This document shows, one piece after another, positions 46,446 through 57,469 of a stretch of 64,000 bases of DNA. The notes beneath the pieces are model-generated. The model was not told the DNA's origin, did not search any database, and saw only the letters and a list, made by a program, of their open reading frames with translations. Both the position numbers and the translations under genes were made by a program. Each line of letters opens with the position of its first letter. Position 1 is the stretch's first letter. Location: the NCBI RefSeq assembly GCF_914767665.1, contig NC_059507.1:3782001-3846000 (forward strand), written 5' to 3'. The stretch comes from Harmonia axyridis (taxonomy: Eukaryota; Arthropoda; Insecta; Coleoptera; Coccinellidae).

Positions 46446-46740
46446 CAGATTGCAACACATTAGAAACGAAGAGATAAAAAGGAAAACTTGTCGGGTTCTG
46501 ACAACGGCAGAACGAGACAGCTATTATGGTACGGGTATGTTATGAGGATGGACGGTACAGGATGGCCGAAGAGAGTTTTCGAGTACATACCACAAAGCAG
46601 AAGAAGGAGAGGAAGACCAACAACGCAGTGGAAGGAAGGAATAGCAAAGAGCATGAGAGATAGAGCCATTGATGAAGATGACTGAAATGATAGAAAGAAA
46701 TGTACCGTCCTATAATCAAGAAATATCTGTTACCTTTTTA
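46446..46740 (+). pseudogene. RTE-type RT C-terminal fragment, copy 2
   Basis: Reads RQLLWYGYVMRMDGTGWPKR, then VFEYIPQSRRRRGRPTTQWK and EGIAKSMRDRAIDEDD. Clear RTE-type C-terminus, 5'-truncated, a duplicate of 27958-28257. Confidence 0.85.
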
Positions 46741-46750
46741 TCTTAATTAA

Positions 46751-46961
46751 CTCTCCAACATTTAGTCTACCCACGCCTCGGACCAACATACTCCAGCGGG
46801 CATCAGTGTATAGGCTTTGTGATTGTGCTAACAAAGTCAATATAAGTCTATTATAATTGTTTATTTAAAGTTGATGTAATTTGTTAGCCTGTTACTGGGA
46901 AATTTCCTGTTGGGTAAATTAAGTTATTATTTATTTATTTATTATTTATTTATTTATATTA
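46751..46961 (+). mobile_element. 211-bp retroposon insert in copy B2 only
   Basis: Flanked by TTAATTAA (46743-46750 and 46962-46969), while copy 1 has a single TTAATTAA at about 28268. The insert ends in a TTTA/TTA-rich tail, like the 3' end of a 5'-truncated LINE or a SINE. No coding sequence. Confidence 0.75.
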
Positions 46962-47107
46962 TTAATTAAGTTAATTCCTTTATTAAGTATTCCTGTTGGT
47001 AGATATATTAATAAATCAAAATTATTCCAAAAACAAAGTGTTTATTATTCTTATGCTTTATGATACACAATATTCTTAGTTTTATTTTCTGGCGCGTATA
47101 TAAATAG

Positions 47108-48784
47108 TGTCAGGGCCCCCGCAACCGCGCGTGCACCGCACGCGGGCGCCACTCTAAAAGGGCGCCAAAACCTCTTATAGACCGCATGAAGAACCGATGG
47201 ACCAAAGGTTTTCGAATGAGATTCTTTCAAATTTTTCAACAATTTTTTTTCCAAACTTCTTTCTTGCAATTTATTACAAGTTTCCGAACGTCGCAATCGG
47301 CATGAAATAGCCAGATATTGGTTTACAAAAACGCATACTCGATGCTAATCCTAGGGCATTTTTTGCGCTATGTGCTGCACACAGCTTAAATTTAACTGAA
47401 AATGATGCTGCTAAGGTTTCAAATAAAACAGTGGACTCTTTCGATATTGTAAAAGAACTTTATATATATTTCTCTTCATCCACAAAAAGATTGGAATGTT
47501 ATAAAAAAGCATGATCCCCAGTTACGTCTAAAATCCCTAAGTGATACTAGATAGTCAAGTAGAATTGATGCTAAAGTTTCATTTTATTCAAATATGTGAT
47601 AGCCTTTTAGAAATAGCAGAAAATGATACTTTTAACATAAAAACAAGACATAAAGCAAGTTCTCTTTTATTAAATATTCATTCTTTTAAATTTATTTGAA
47701 GTATCATAATTTCTTATGATGTTTCATTCCAGATTAATATTGTAAGCAACATGATGCAAAGTGTAGCGATTGACATTAAAATGTGCCAAAACCATTTGAA
47801 GAATTTAGTTGATCACTTCAAAAATTATAGGGATGATAATGTTCTCGAGGAAAAACTTGCGGGAGCTGGAAAACTAGCGGTTGTTCTAGAGATAGATCAA
47901 GGTTTTTCTCCATTATATACTGTAAAACGAAAGTATAAACCAAAATTGTTCGATTATGAACAGACGGAAGATCCAAAACTCGCTTTTAAAATAAATTTCT
48001 TTTAGAAAATAATTGATCAAACACTAAGTTCCTTAAATAGTAGATAACGTTAACGTTTTTTGTTTCATTTGTGATATTCTTAAATTAAATGACAAATATC
48101 TATTGAAATGCTGTCATGCTCTTCAACAAAATCTAACTGATGACAGGAGAAAAAGAGACCGACTTGAAAGAAAATGATTTATTCAACGAGATAAAAGTCC
48201 TAAGATTGTTTTCTTTATCTGAAACGAAAATCCTCTTGAAATTCTACAATATATTTTTGAAAATAATATAACTTCTTCTCTAATCTTAGTATGTATTGCC
48301 TCAAGAATCCTTCTCACTTTACCTGTGTCCTGTGTCTGTTGCTTCTGGTGAGAGATCGTTCACTGAATTAAAAATTTAAAAAAACTATTTGAAGTCTACC
48401 ATGTCTTAAGAAAGATTTTCTGGATTGGCAATCTAAGATATAGAGCAAGAGATACTCGATAAAATTGATAATATAAAAGAATTTGCAGCAGCCAAATCTA
48501 AAAAAACATCCATTCAATTTCTGGATTGATCCTAATCAAATGTTTATGCCTTTATGAATAATTTATAGAATAATACAGCTTAAGTTTTGAAACACATTTG
48601 AAATGTATTATGTTACAAATAACACCATAAAGTTCTTAAGGCAATGAAAGTTGCTGATAGATTTTCAACCATGCTACACTAAATTCTCAACAAAACTTAA
48701 AAAAAAAAATTCCGATTATACAGTAGTACTTTTCTCCACCTCCCCTCTTTTAGGGGTGCCAAAATATGTTCCGCACGCGGGCAT
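47108..48784 (+). mobile_element. hAT relic with GC-rich end
   Basis: The left end CAGGGCCCCCGCAACCGCGC lies next to a GC-rich GCACGCGGGCGCC / TAAAAGGGCGCC block. Near 48745-48784 the mirrored TTTTAGGGGTGCC and CCGCACGCGGGC phrases mark the other end, whose outermost bases are lost. The element contains a decayed hAT transposase. Confidence 0.75.
47320..48450 (+). pseudogene. hAT transposase, ZMYM1/DUF4371-like, decayed
   Basis: Pieces in order: LDANPRAFFALCAAHSLNLT and NDAAKVSNKTVDSFDIVKEL; then SNMMQSVAIDIKMCQNHLKN, FKNYRDDNVLEEKL and the KPKLFDYEQTEDPKLAF stretch (47750-48003); finally IASRILLTLP and SVASGERSFTELK near 48300-48370, the hAT dimerisation motif. Several stops and frameshifts separate them. 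The order and motifs match the 'zinc finger MYM-type 1-like' hAT proteins common in arthropods. Confidence 0.85.
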
Positions 48785-48859
48785 TTATATTCCGACACTC
48801 GAACAGGCGACATATAACTGGCCATGTGAAAAACATGAATTTTCAAGATTTCATTTTTA

Positions 48860-49165
48860 AACTTAAATGCCTTGCAATATTGAAAAACAACGTTCATTGA
48901 TCCAATAGCATCGACTTGCAGTGTACTGTAGTCAATTTCTTTGTTATAATTTATAATTAAATGCAGCTCTATAGGGGTTAAACGCATCACTTCTATTTTG
49001 TTGGTTCCGGTTCCATCGATTCCGTTCAACTTCATTCCGCGTTTCACGTTGCTCATCAGTTTAATCTGCTCTTGTATTTCTTTGACTTGCAGCATTACGG
49101 GTTCTGCGACTTGAGTTTGTACGTCTAATTGCCGGCATTTTCAGAAACAAAAATTCAACTGAAAA
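48860..49165 (-). pseudogene. Helitron Rep/helicase N-terminal fragment
   Basis: On the minus strand a start at about 49138 reads MPAIRRTNSSRRTRNAASQR; in another frame QVDAIGSMNVVFQYCKAFKF follows, resembling the MxxVCxYCxALKFK zinc-finger segment of Helitron proteins (first Cys replaced by Phe). Only the N-terminal part is present and the frame is broken. Moderate confidence because the match rests on short motifs. Confidence 0.5.
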
Positions 49166-49258
49166 TAAAAAAAACTATAGTACCTATTCTTTTGTAAAAG
49201 TATGAAAATGGTCTATCAACTTTCCAACACGATATTAATTTGACTAACCTTGTTGAAC

Positions 49259-50787
49259 CAGGGGCGGATCCAGGGGGGGGGCCATGGGGGCCATGGCCCC
49301 CCCCTCACGGACCTTATAACTATAAAAGTGTATCCTGAATTCCCGAAAAATATGCACTCATTAAGTTTTAAATTTTTTTTTTCCAATAGATAGCTTTAGT
49401 TATCTGTATTACGCGTTTAATAAGTCCGATCGGGTTCCACAACATGGCGTTAGAAAGATGAGATTTTGTACTACATAATCTTTTGCGACAGTTTTGTGAT
49501 AAGTTTACTCAGCGCGCGTTGAAGATGGACAAAATAACAAAGAAAAAATACGTTATATTTGAGTTTTTCTTCGATAAAGGCGAAAATGCGAGCCAAGCGG
49601 CTGAAAATTCAAATAGTGTTTATGTTCTTGATACTGTAATAGCCAATTACGCGCAATTTTGTTTTCGTCGATTCCGTTCCGGTAATTTTTATGTCAAAGA
49701 TGCTTGATGCTGGAGACCAATTGTCTAAAATATCGACAAAATCAAGGACATTTTCGGGTCCTGTTTCCATTGCTCAAGAGTTGAAGATTGCGTAAAAAAC
49801 CTTTTTGAACCATTTGCAAAAGGCTGGTCTCAAGAAGAAGCTAGATGTATGGGTACCACACGAGTTACTGCAAAAAACCTCTTGGACCGAATTTCCATTT
49901 GCGAATCGCTGCTGAAACGCAATAAAATAACCCCATTGTGAAAACGGTTGGTGGCTGGTGATGAAATGTGAATGACTTACGACAACGTCAAGTGAAAACG
50001 GTCCTAATAAAAAAGCGGTGAGCTGTCGGAAACGGTCAGGAAGGTTTTGCTGTGTATTTGGTGGGATTGGCAGGGAATTATCTACATAAGCTGCTCCCCT
50101 AAGGCACAAATATTGACTCGGATCTGTACTGTCAACATTTAGACCTTCTGAAGGAAGCAATTGCCCAGAAGCAACCACCAGGAGAGGAATTGTGTTGCTT
50201 GGGGACAACGTTAGGCCACACACATCAATAGTGACTCGCCAGAAGTTCTTATGCATCCACCTTATAATCCGGACCTGGCACCAAGGGATTATCATATCTT
50301 GCTGTCCATGGCGAACAATTTTGCTGGTGAAAAATTCGTTTTAACAGAGGCTTGTGAAATTCGACTGTCTCAATTTTTCGCCAATATCGACTAGGGCTTC
50401 TATGAGGGAGGCATACACAAACCTTCAAAAAAGCAACAAGTTATAGAACAAAACGGCGCATATTCGAAAGGAAACGGATCACTCTAACTGTGGTAATTAA
50501 ATCTTGATTTTTATGCAAAAATAATGATTTTTTCTATACCTCATACTTTCTTGTGCCCGAGTTTTCTCATGAAATACATCTACATATATTCATGAAATTG
50601 TTCGAACTTGTTTTTGTACTACAAATATTTTGGAAACTGAATATGATATGATTTACTAAAATACATCTTTCTATAAAAAAACACGTGTCTAGATAGGCAC
50701 CAACAAAAAATTCCGCTATTTTGCTAATCGATATCAGCCGTGACTTTCTATGGCCCCCCCCTCAGACATCGCCTGGATCCGCCCCTG
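49259..50787. mobile_element. hAT-type element with exact 8-bp duplication
   Basis: Ends CAGGGGCGGATCCAGG and CCTGGATCCGCCCCTG are inverted and flanked by an exact TGTTGAAC duplication (49251-49258 and 50788-50795). Next to the ends are long G/C runs (GGGGGCCATGG / TGGCCCCCCCC). The interior is a mariner pseudogene, with no hAT enzyme, so this is a non-autonomous element carrying foreign cargo or hit by a second insertion. Confidence 0.92.
49520..50470 (+). pseudogene. mariner (DD34D) transposase, heavily decayed
   Basis: Fragments in order: MDKITKKKYVIFEFFFDKGE and NASQAAENSN; then KKKLDVWVPHELLQKTSW (the WVPHEL signature), TYDNVK, a KVLLCIWWDWQGI-like stretch, and HPPYNPDLAPRDYHI (third Asp motif), ending near VIEQNGA. 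Many stops and frame changes. These are signatures of mariner, distinct from the DD41D copies in this window. Confidence 0.85.
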
Positions 50788-50879
50788 TGTTGAACAAACA
50801 CTTCAGAAAGAAACACTCACTACAAATTATCCTGTAAAAACCAATGTGAAAAATACACTATGAAATGGTATGAATTATG

Positions 50880-51172
50880 TAGGTATCTTGTTATTATAAC
50901 TCCGACCACAGACCAACTCCGACCGATATTCATTCATTCTTTCTCGCTTTGGTTATGTACCCAGTCACAAATTTGTTGGGTTTCTCCTAATTTTCCCACA
51001 TGTACTACATATAATTCACTCTCGCAATCATCCTTATGTCAACATACAATTTCTATTTTTCTCAAAGACTTGAACAACCACTAGACATCCATGCCCTCAC
51101 TGAGATTCGAACCCGGACCTTCGGTGCCGCAGCCGAGGTCTCTGTCGACCACGCCACCGAGGCGGCTCTGAC
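50880..51172 (-). mobile_element. tRNA-derived SINE
   Basis: On the minus strand the head reads GCCTCGGTGGCGTGGTCGAC (A-box-like) and GGTCCGGGTTCGAATCTCAG, with an exact B-box GGTTCGAATC. The cloverleaf does not look complete enough for a tRNA gene, and a roughly 200-bp non-tRNA body follows, ending towards 50880. That is the layout of a tRNA-derived SINE. Confidence 0.75.
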
Positions 51173-51299
51173 CGATGTATTTGCAAAGAGCATATAAACA
51201 TTATAAACTACGTTTCTTTGTTTTCATGTCAACTACGTGAATTATGCAACTTTCGTATTTTTTCTTACATAAGAACCTTCTCCTAATAATAACAAATTT

Positions 51300-51392
51300 A
51301 ACAAAAAAAGAGTTAGTGAAATCGGTCCAGCCATTCACGCGTGATGCCGTGACCAAGGGAAAAAGGGATTCATTTTTATATATATAGATAAG
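51300..51392. repeat. LINE/SINE 3' remnant
   Basis: The phrase GTGAAATCGGTCCAGCCATT followed by an A/T tail with TATATATAG resembles the conserved 3' end of RTE-type elements. Short and isolated. Confidence 0.4.
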
Positions 51393-51855
51393 TATATTTC
51401 ATATTTAATGTTTTCGTTGAATTTTGAAATTTAGTATTGTCATATTTGGATCATCATATTGGGATTGTTTTACTTATAATTATACATTATAATAATAATT
51501 TGATGTGATTTACAATTACGCATTAAATTCGTGAATTATTTCTGCCGAAATCGATTAAACACCAACAGAATTGAGAGAAATTGTGAATAATGTTGCAAAT
51601 CATTTCACTTAATCCAAATTATATTATATTGACAATTGATGTGTGTTGAATTTTGATAGGATTGGAAGTCTGTGTAGACTACCACAAAACGAAAAATATA
51701 AATGAAAACAATACATTAATGAGTTCATTACAGCACTGTTCTTAAAACTTTAATGAACTCATTACGATACTGAAATAGAGAAAATTATTGTCTGAATTCT
51801 TCTACAAAAAAATGCGTTACGTAATTAAATTTGAGTTGTGTAATTAGTTTCATTA

Positions 51856-52779
51856 TGTTTTTTTTTCGAGGTATATAACTTTAAGATGGCTACCGATTTA
51901 ACAGCAACAAGTGATAACAAGTGATTTATTCTCAGTTTGGTTTGGCAATTTATCATGAATAGACTCACGCCTGAACAACGCTTGAAAATAGTGCAATTTT
52001 TTTTCGAAAATAATGGTTCTGTGCGGAATACGTATCGCGCACTACGTCCATTTTATTTTGTTTAGCGATGAAGCGCACTTCTGGTTGAATGGCTACGTCA
52101 ACAAACAAAACTGCCGCATTTGGAGTGAAGCTAATCCTCAAGTGTATGTCGAAACACCGTTACATCCAGAAACACTGACTGTTTGGTGCGCTTTATGGGC
52201 TGGTGGAATCATTGGTCCGTACTTCTTCAAAAACGATGATGGCCAGAACGTTACAGTCAATGGTGATCGGTATAAAGCCATGATTACTAACTTTTTCATT
52301 CCTGAATTGAACAACCATGATGTCCAGGAGCTGTGGTTCCAACAAGACGGTGCAACATGTCACACAGCTCGTGCCACAATCGATTTATTGAAAGACACGT
52401 TTGGTGACCGTCTAATTTCACGTTTTGGACCTGTGAATTGGCCTCTAAGATCTTGTGATTTAACACCGCTAGACTACTTTCTGTGGGGATATGTAAAGTC
52501 ATTGGTCTATGCGGATAAGCCATAAACCCTTGACCATTTGGAAGACAACATTCGCCGTGTTATTGCCGATATACGGCCACAAATGTTGGAAAAAGTCATC
52601 GAAAATTGGACGTCCAGATTGGACTACATCCGAGCCATGGCGGTCATATGCCAGAAATCATATTTAAAATGTAATGCTACAAGATTCTCTTGCGGATAAA
52701 CGAAATTCATGTCAATCGAATAATCCATCGTTGTTTTATTGCAAATTAAAGTTCTATAGCTCTAAAAAAAAACACCCTT
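51856..52779 (+). mobile_element. DD41D element, internally deleted, copy 2
   Basis: Same structure as copy 1. The left terminal repeat has lost its GGGTG; the right end AACACCCTT is followed by TA. The deletion junction (CCATTTTATTTTGTTTAGCG) is identical to copies 1 and 3. Confidence 0.88.
52013..52677 (+). pseudogene. DD41D transposase catalytic half, copy 2
   Basis: Motifs FSDEAHFWLNGYVNKQNCR, LWFQQDGATCHTARA and SCDLTPLDYFLWGY with 41 residues between the last two Asp. A stop at 52523-52525 (CAA to TAA) truncates the frame before the final ~50 residues, which remain readable up to 52677 except for a small deletion at the RASRGG position. Confidence 0.88.
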
Positions 52780-53202
52780 TACCTTCAAAATGAAGCAGCG
52801 TTAATAAATGCATTTGCTCTTTTCGAATTCTCTTTTATGGCGAACAAGCCACTACGATTACCACATTGGGTAAAGCCTTCCTCGGGTTCAACTCGTATCA
52901 GGAATCCCGATTTTCAACGGTAACTTTAGACACCTACCTAACTTCCCTGCCGTTTCCAGCGTCGGGTGTACTTGGTGATAAGACCAAGGGGAGAAAACTG
53001 CAGATAAATTGGTCGTCGTGATCGCAGCCTCGTATCCTGGTGCCGTTTCAACCCTCCCAAAGGACGAGAACGCAAATTCTCCAAATTATATCCGGTGTGC
53101 ATCATAATTTAGTTTGGGAGTTTCCTTCGTCGCCTAAGTACAAATCGTTATGGGGAAGAGAGAGGGGATTCGGCGAAGTTTGCGTCATTCTTGCGGTTCT
53201 CG
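52780..53202. other. Higher-GC segment, nothing recognised
   Basis: Noticeably less AT-rich than its surroundings. No reading frame with recognisable motifs, no RNA gene seen. Confidence 0.5.
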
Positions 53203-54929
53203 AATACGCTCTATTAGTGATGACGTCACACACCGCCATTTTTGGTTCTCCTGTCAGTGTTCGGAATCCAAACAAATAAATTGTCATTCAAATTAGTACG
53301 GTGTCGTTGAAGGAATTGGCTTATTTTCATAAATAAGAGTAGTTGAGGAACGATTTTAGTATTAATTGATAGACAGAAGGCACGAGGTTAATACCAGTAA
53401 GTTTGAATCATGTATAATTCCCCAGATTTTGTAAAAAGCCGTGTTTATTAGTTGAACTTCAAGTTCGAACTTACTGGCATTAATCTCGTGCCTTCTGTCT
53501 ATCAATTAATAGTAAAATCGTTCTTTAAATAATCTTATTTATCAAAATAAGCGAATTTCTTCAACGACAACGTACCGGGTTTTTCACCATAATTTGACCC
53601 TCCCTTCAACTTTGTTACTAAAAGAAGTACAAAAAAATGTTTTCTACAAAAGTTCCACGAAATCGACTAGTGTTTTTAAAAATGATTTCACAAAACGAAA
53701 TATATACAGGGTGAGCAACATATTGATTGCAACTTCATTTTTTCAAATGGAACACCCTGTATATTTTTCTATATTTGACTAGCTCTTTTTTCCCTGATTT
53801 CGAATATATAACATATGTTTGGCCTATCTCTCTTATTCTGAGTACCACAGAGTTTCAAATTTTAAGAACAACCTGGCATTCTCAGTAATCAGTTTTCAAG
53901 TGGAAAGCTGCGATAATGCAAAATGCCCTTTTTTGTGTTATCTTATTGGCAACAATATATGACATACGTTTGTCATTGAATGAAACTATTCATCGATTAT
54001 GCACTACACAGAAGCGGAAAAATTTGAAATAATTTCACTTTATGTAAAGAACAATAAAAATAAGAAAGTTACAAGGAGAGAATATATGGAGTTGCATCCA
54101 AATCATCCAAATCCAATTTAGAGTGAAAAACGTATGTCATATCGTTGCCAAAGAGATAACCCAAAAAAGGGCATTTTAAGTTATCGCAGCCTACCACTTG
54201 AAAACTGATTAATCAGTTTTCACAACCTGGCATTCTCAGTAATTACTGAGAATGCCAGGTTGTTCTTAAAATTTGAAACTCGGTGGTACTCAGAATAAGA
54301 GAGATAGACCAAACATATGTTATATATTCGAAGTCAGGGGAAAAAGAGCTAGTCAAATATAGAAAAATATACAGGGTGTTCCATTTGAAGAAATGAAGTT
54401 GCAATCAATATGTTGCCTTTTCTGTACATATTTCATTTTATGAAATCATTTTTAAAAACCCTAGTCGATTTCGTGAAACTTTTGTAGAAAACATTTTTTT
54501 GTACCTCTTTCAGTAACAAAGTTGAAGGGGGGGTCAAATTATGGTGAAAAACCCGGTACGTTGTCGTTGAAGAAATTCGCTTATTTTGATAAATAAGATT
54601 ATTTAAAGAACGATTTTACTATTAATTGATAGACAGAAGGCACGAGATTAATGCCAGTAAGTTCGAACTTGAAGTTCAACTAATAAACACGGCTTTTTAC
54701 AAAATCTGGGGAATTATACATGATTCAAACTTACTGGTATTAACCTCGTTCCTTATGTCTATCAATTAATACTAAAATCGTTCCTCAAATACTCTTATTT
54801 ATGAAAATAAGCCAATTCCTTCAACGACACCGTACTAATTTGAATGACAATTTATTTGTTTGGATTCCGAACACTGACAGGAGAACCAAAAATGGCGGTG
54901 TGTGACGTCACACTATAATAGAGCGTATT
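53203..54929. mobile_element. 1.73-kb fold-back element
   Basis: AATACGCTCTATTAG at the left is mirrored by CTATAATAGAGCGTATT at the right, and the arms keep pairing through TGACGTCACA, AATTGTCATTCAAATT and CACGAGGTTAATACCAGT to a centre near 54060. The centre holds a short transposase-like start. A small inner repeat with ACAGGGTG ends lies in each arm (53704 and 54370). Confidence 0.85.
53998..54120 (+). pseudogene. Transposase N-terminal scrap at fold-back centre
   Basis: ATG-started 40-codon frame with MHYTEAEKFEIISLYVKNNK and YMELHPNHPNPI, resembling the first helices of DUF4817-type mariner-superfamily transposases. It stops at 54120, where the inverted arm resumes. Confidence 0.5.
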
Positions 54930-55092
54930 AGGCAGCGTTCGAGGTTTCGCCTTCCTCTAGTCGTTTTCTATGATTGAGTGTTGGAACACAGAGGGATGAT
55001 TCGGATGAATTTGATTTTGAACAGCCCGCTATCTGGGCAGCTGTCACTTTTAAAGCTGTCATCTTCTGCCAAGTCTGAAGTACGCCATAAAA

Positions 55093-55341
55093 ATGAAACG
55101 ACAAACGCTTCAACAATGCAATGACATTGTTAAAATGCGCTACAAAAATGGTGAAACTTTTGCAGTCACGGTTCGCAAAATTAAAGCACTTTTAGGTCGT
55201 CGTGAAGCATCTTCTGGGCCGGCAATAGTGAAAAATTTGAGCAATGGGGACAAGCTAATGATGTGAGGAATCGAAACCGTGTGCGTCGCTCGAGAACAAC
55301 TGAAAATATTGCTGCTGTAGCCCGAAGTGTGAGCAAAAATG
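55093..55341 (+). pseudogene. Transposase N-terminal relic (DUF4817/mariner type)
   Basis: MKRQTLQQCNDIVKMRYKNG then ETFAVTVRKIKALLGRREAS; later VKNLSNGDKL and an RSRTTENIAAVARSVS-like stretch in a shifted frame. This is the N-terminal DNA-binding part of a transposase; the catalytic part is replaced by repeat sequence. A diverged copy with the same flank (CAGCTGCCCAGATA…GGGC) lies at 62990-63230 on the other strand. Confidence 0.65.
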
Positions 55342-56240
55342 TATAGGGTGTTCATAAGAAGGTCATGAACTTCTCTCTCACTGTGTGAAGTAGTCTGTGA
55401 CTCCCGGAAAACACAAAAAGAAACTAAAATTCGAGGTCTGAATGACTAAAGTTTACATTTAATGAATTATAATTAATTTTTCGTTGGGATTGTTGAGAAA
55501 TCTATAAAGCAATGCAATTTTCAATTACGCTTAATTCATTACAATTCTTGAAATGTCGAATTTAGTTATGGAAACATCGAATTTTAGTTTCTTTCTGTAT
55601 TTTTCGAAAGTCACGGTCTACTCCACACAGTTATAAATTGTGGTTTTTCCTCATTTAAATTTCTTACTCGATAATTCTTAAAGTATTTATTTTAGGTACT
55701 TCACCCACTATTTTTGTACGTAGAATCAACTGAAATAATAAAAATTATAGGTTCTAACTAGAGTTTTGAAGAATTTGAGTTGTCCAAGTTCATGATCTTC
55801 TTATAAACACCCTGTAAATTTTGGTCCAAACACCAAACAGTCTTATAATACAACGTATTTGCAGAATCGAAAAAGAAATAAAAAATTCTAAAAAAGCTTT
55901 GTGTGCCGAAAAATAAAAAAAAACTGAGTCTTGATCACCCCCATTTTTTTCATAAGAATCCCATTAACTCATGAACCGTTGAGTTTTCACCCAAGGTATG
56001 GCATATTGTCGAATTTGTCGTCAAAAAAGCTAATTTATGATACAATAATATAATGGGTGTGCCATTTGAAATAGGTAAGTAGTAGAGTGTTTCCGGTATA
56101 ACCGGAAGTTGTAGAGATCTGAAAATATTTTAGGGAGAAAGATCATTGTCTCAAACACCAATATTCAAATTTTCAGCTCAAAATTATGACTAGTTTTCCA
56201 CAAACGTCTAACAGGCCATCCCGGTGAATCACCCTGTATA
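55342..56240. repeat. Relative of the 8423-9669 fold-back
   Basis: Shares TTTCCGGTATAACCGGAAGT, AGATCTGAAAATATTTTAGG and the end AATCACCCTGTATA with that element. Inverted arms are partly preserved. Non-coding. Confidence 0.7.
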
Positions 56241-57260
56241 CTCTAGATTTGAGTTGAAAAATATCAAACGAATTCGTCTCAATTTAAAGCCAACGACATT
56301 TCCAAAAAAGTCAACTCGACATTGCCAGTGTTTGAAAAATTTCGGTCCAAATAATTTTTCATTCTATTATCTCGAAAAAAAAAGCGGCTAGGAGGAATTC
56401 AACACAGTTAATCTTCACACAGCCCATTAGACTGATTCGAACAAATGTGCGGTCTCTGGTATAGTATCCATAGTGGATAGTGATAATAAATGATTAGGGT
56501 AGAGAGTGCCACCGTTTCAATTTAAACTGGCTGGTTCATTTTGGGCCAAGCGGATAAATCAGCAGAATTAATCCAAGATCTATTATTTTCCCGTACGAAT
56601 CTGAATAGAGTGGATTGAATTTTTTTTCTAATTCTGTGGTTATTCCGTTCATTCTTCCACATCTTGTAGAACAAAATCGTGCGAGAATATATCAGAAACG
56701 CACAGTTTTCATGGTTATATTTTATTATTCTATGTTGGTACTCCGAACTTTATCTGTCAATTTATAGATTTGCCTTAAAGAAATCAGTTCTGCCAACCAA
56801 CATTTTTCAATGTAAAAATCACTAAATTATATTTATGGAAATATTTCATTAATTTCAATGAAAATGCAATGAATTAGAGAAAAAAATGTATAATACTCGT
56901 ACAAAAGGCTCATTCTACCACTCGCTCATTCCAAAACTCGCCACTTCGTGGCTCGTTTTTGAATTTTGAACTCGTGGAAGAAAATCAATGCCTTCTGCAC
57001 TTGTATTATAAATAACTATTCTCAGACTTGATGCTCAGAACTTAAAAAGATTTTCTACGAGATTTGGCAACACAGGTGAAATTTGATATTGACATAATAA
57101 AATTTGACATTTTTTGTGTTGTAAGTACTCATAACGTTCAGACGTACGAACACAATTTTTGTTGTTGACAGTATATTGGATTTTTCAACTCTGTCAAAAT
57201 ATGGATTTAACTCTTGAAAATTGACTTTCGACGTGGTCAGACTTGAGAAAAATGCATCTA
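56241..57260. other. Intron DNA, no gene recognised
   Basis: A short degenerate inverted stretch near 56895-57010 (AATACTCGTACAAAAGGCTC to GCACTTGTATTATAAATAAC) is repeat-like. Otherwise nothing supported. Confidence 0.5.
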
Positions 57261-57469
57261 ACGGGTGTTTTTTTTTGAGGTATATAACTTTAAGTTGGTA
57301 TTACTGTTCAAGATGGCGACCGATTTAACAGCTGTCAAGTGATTGATTCTCAGTTTGGTTTGACAATTCATTATGAATAGACTCACGCCTGAACAACGAT
57401 TGCTAATAGTGCAATTTTATTTCGAAAATAATGGTTCTGTGCGGAATACGTATCGCGCACAACGTCCAT

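Larger units (their letters stand above)
43588..47003. repeat. Segmental duplication B, copy 2
   Basis: Counterpart of 25080-28305, with the 211-bp retroposon insert at 46751-46961. The left end starts inside the fold-back element at 43278-45012, showing that this element was whole in copy 2. Confidence 0.9.

Noticed and set aside
48697..49095. 132-codon ORF as a host gene
   Set aside because: Its parts match a Helitron zinc-finger segment and then run into the end of the hAT relic; not a coherent protein.
51085..51170. tRNA gene on the minus strand
   Set aside because: An exact B box and an A-box-like stretch exist, but the arms do not close properly and a non-tRNA body follows, so a SINE is the better call.
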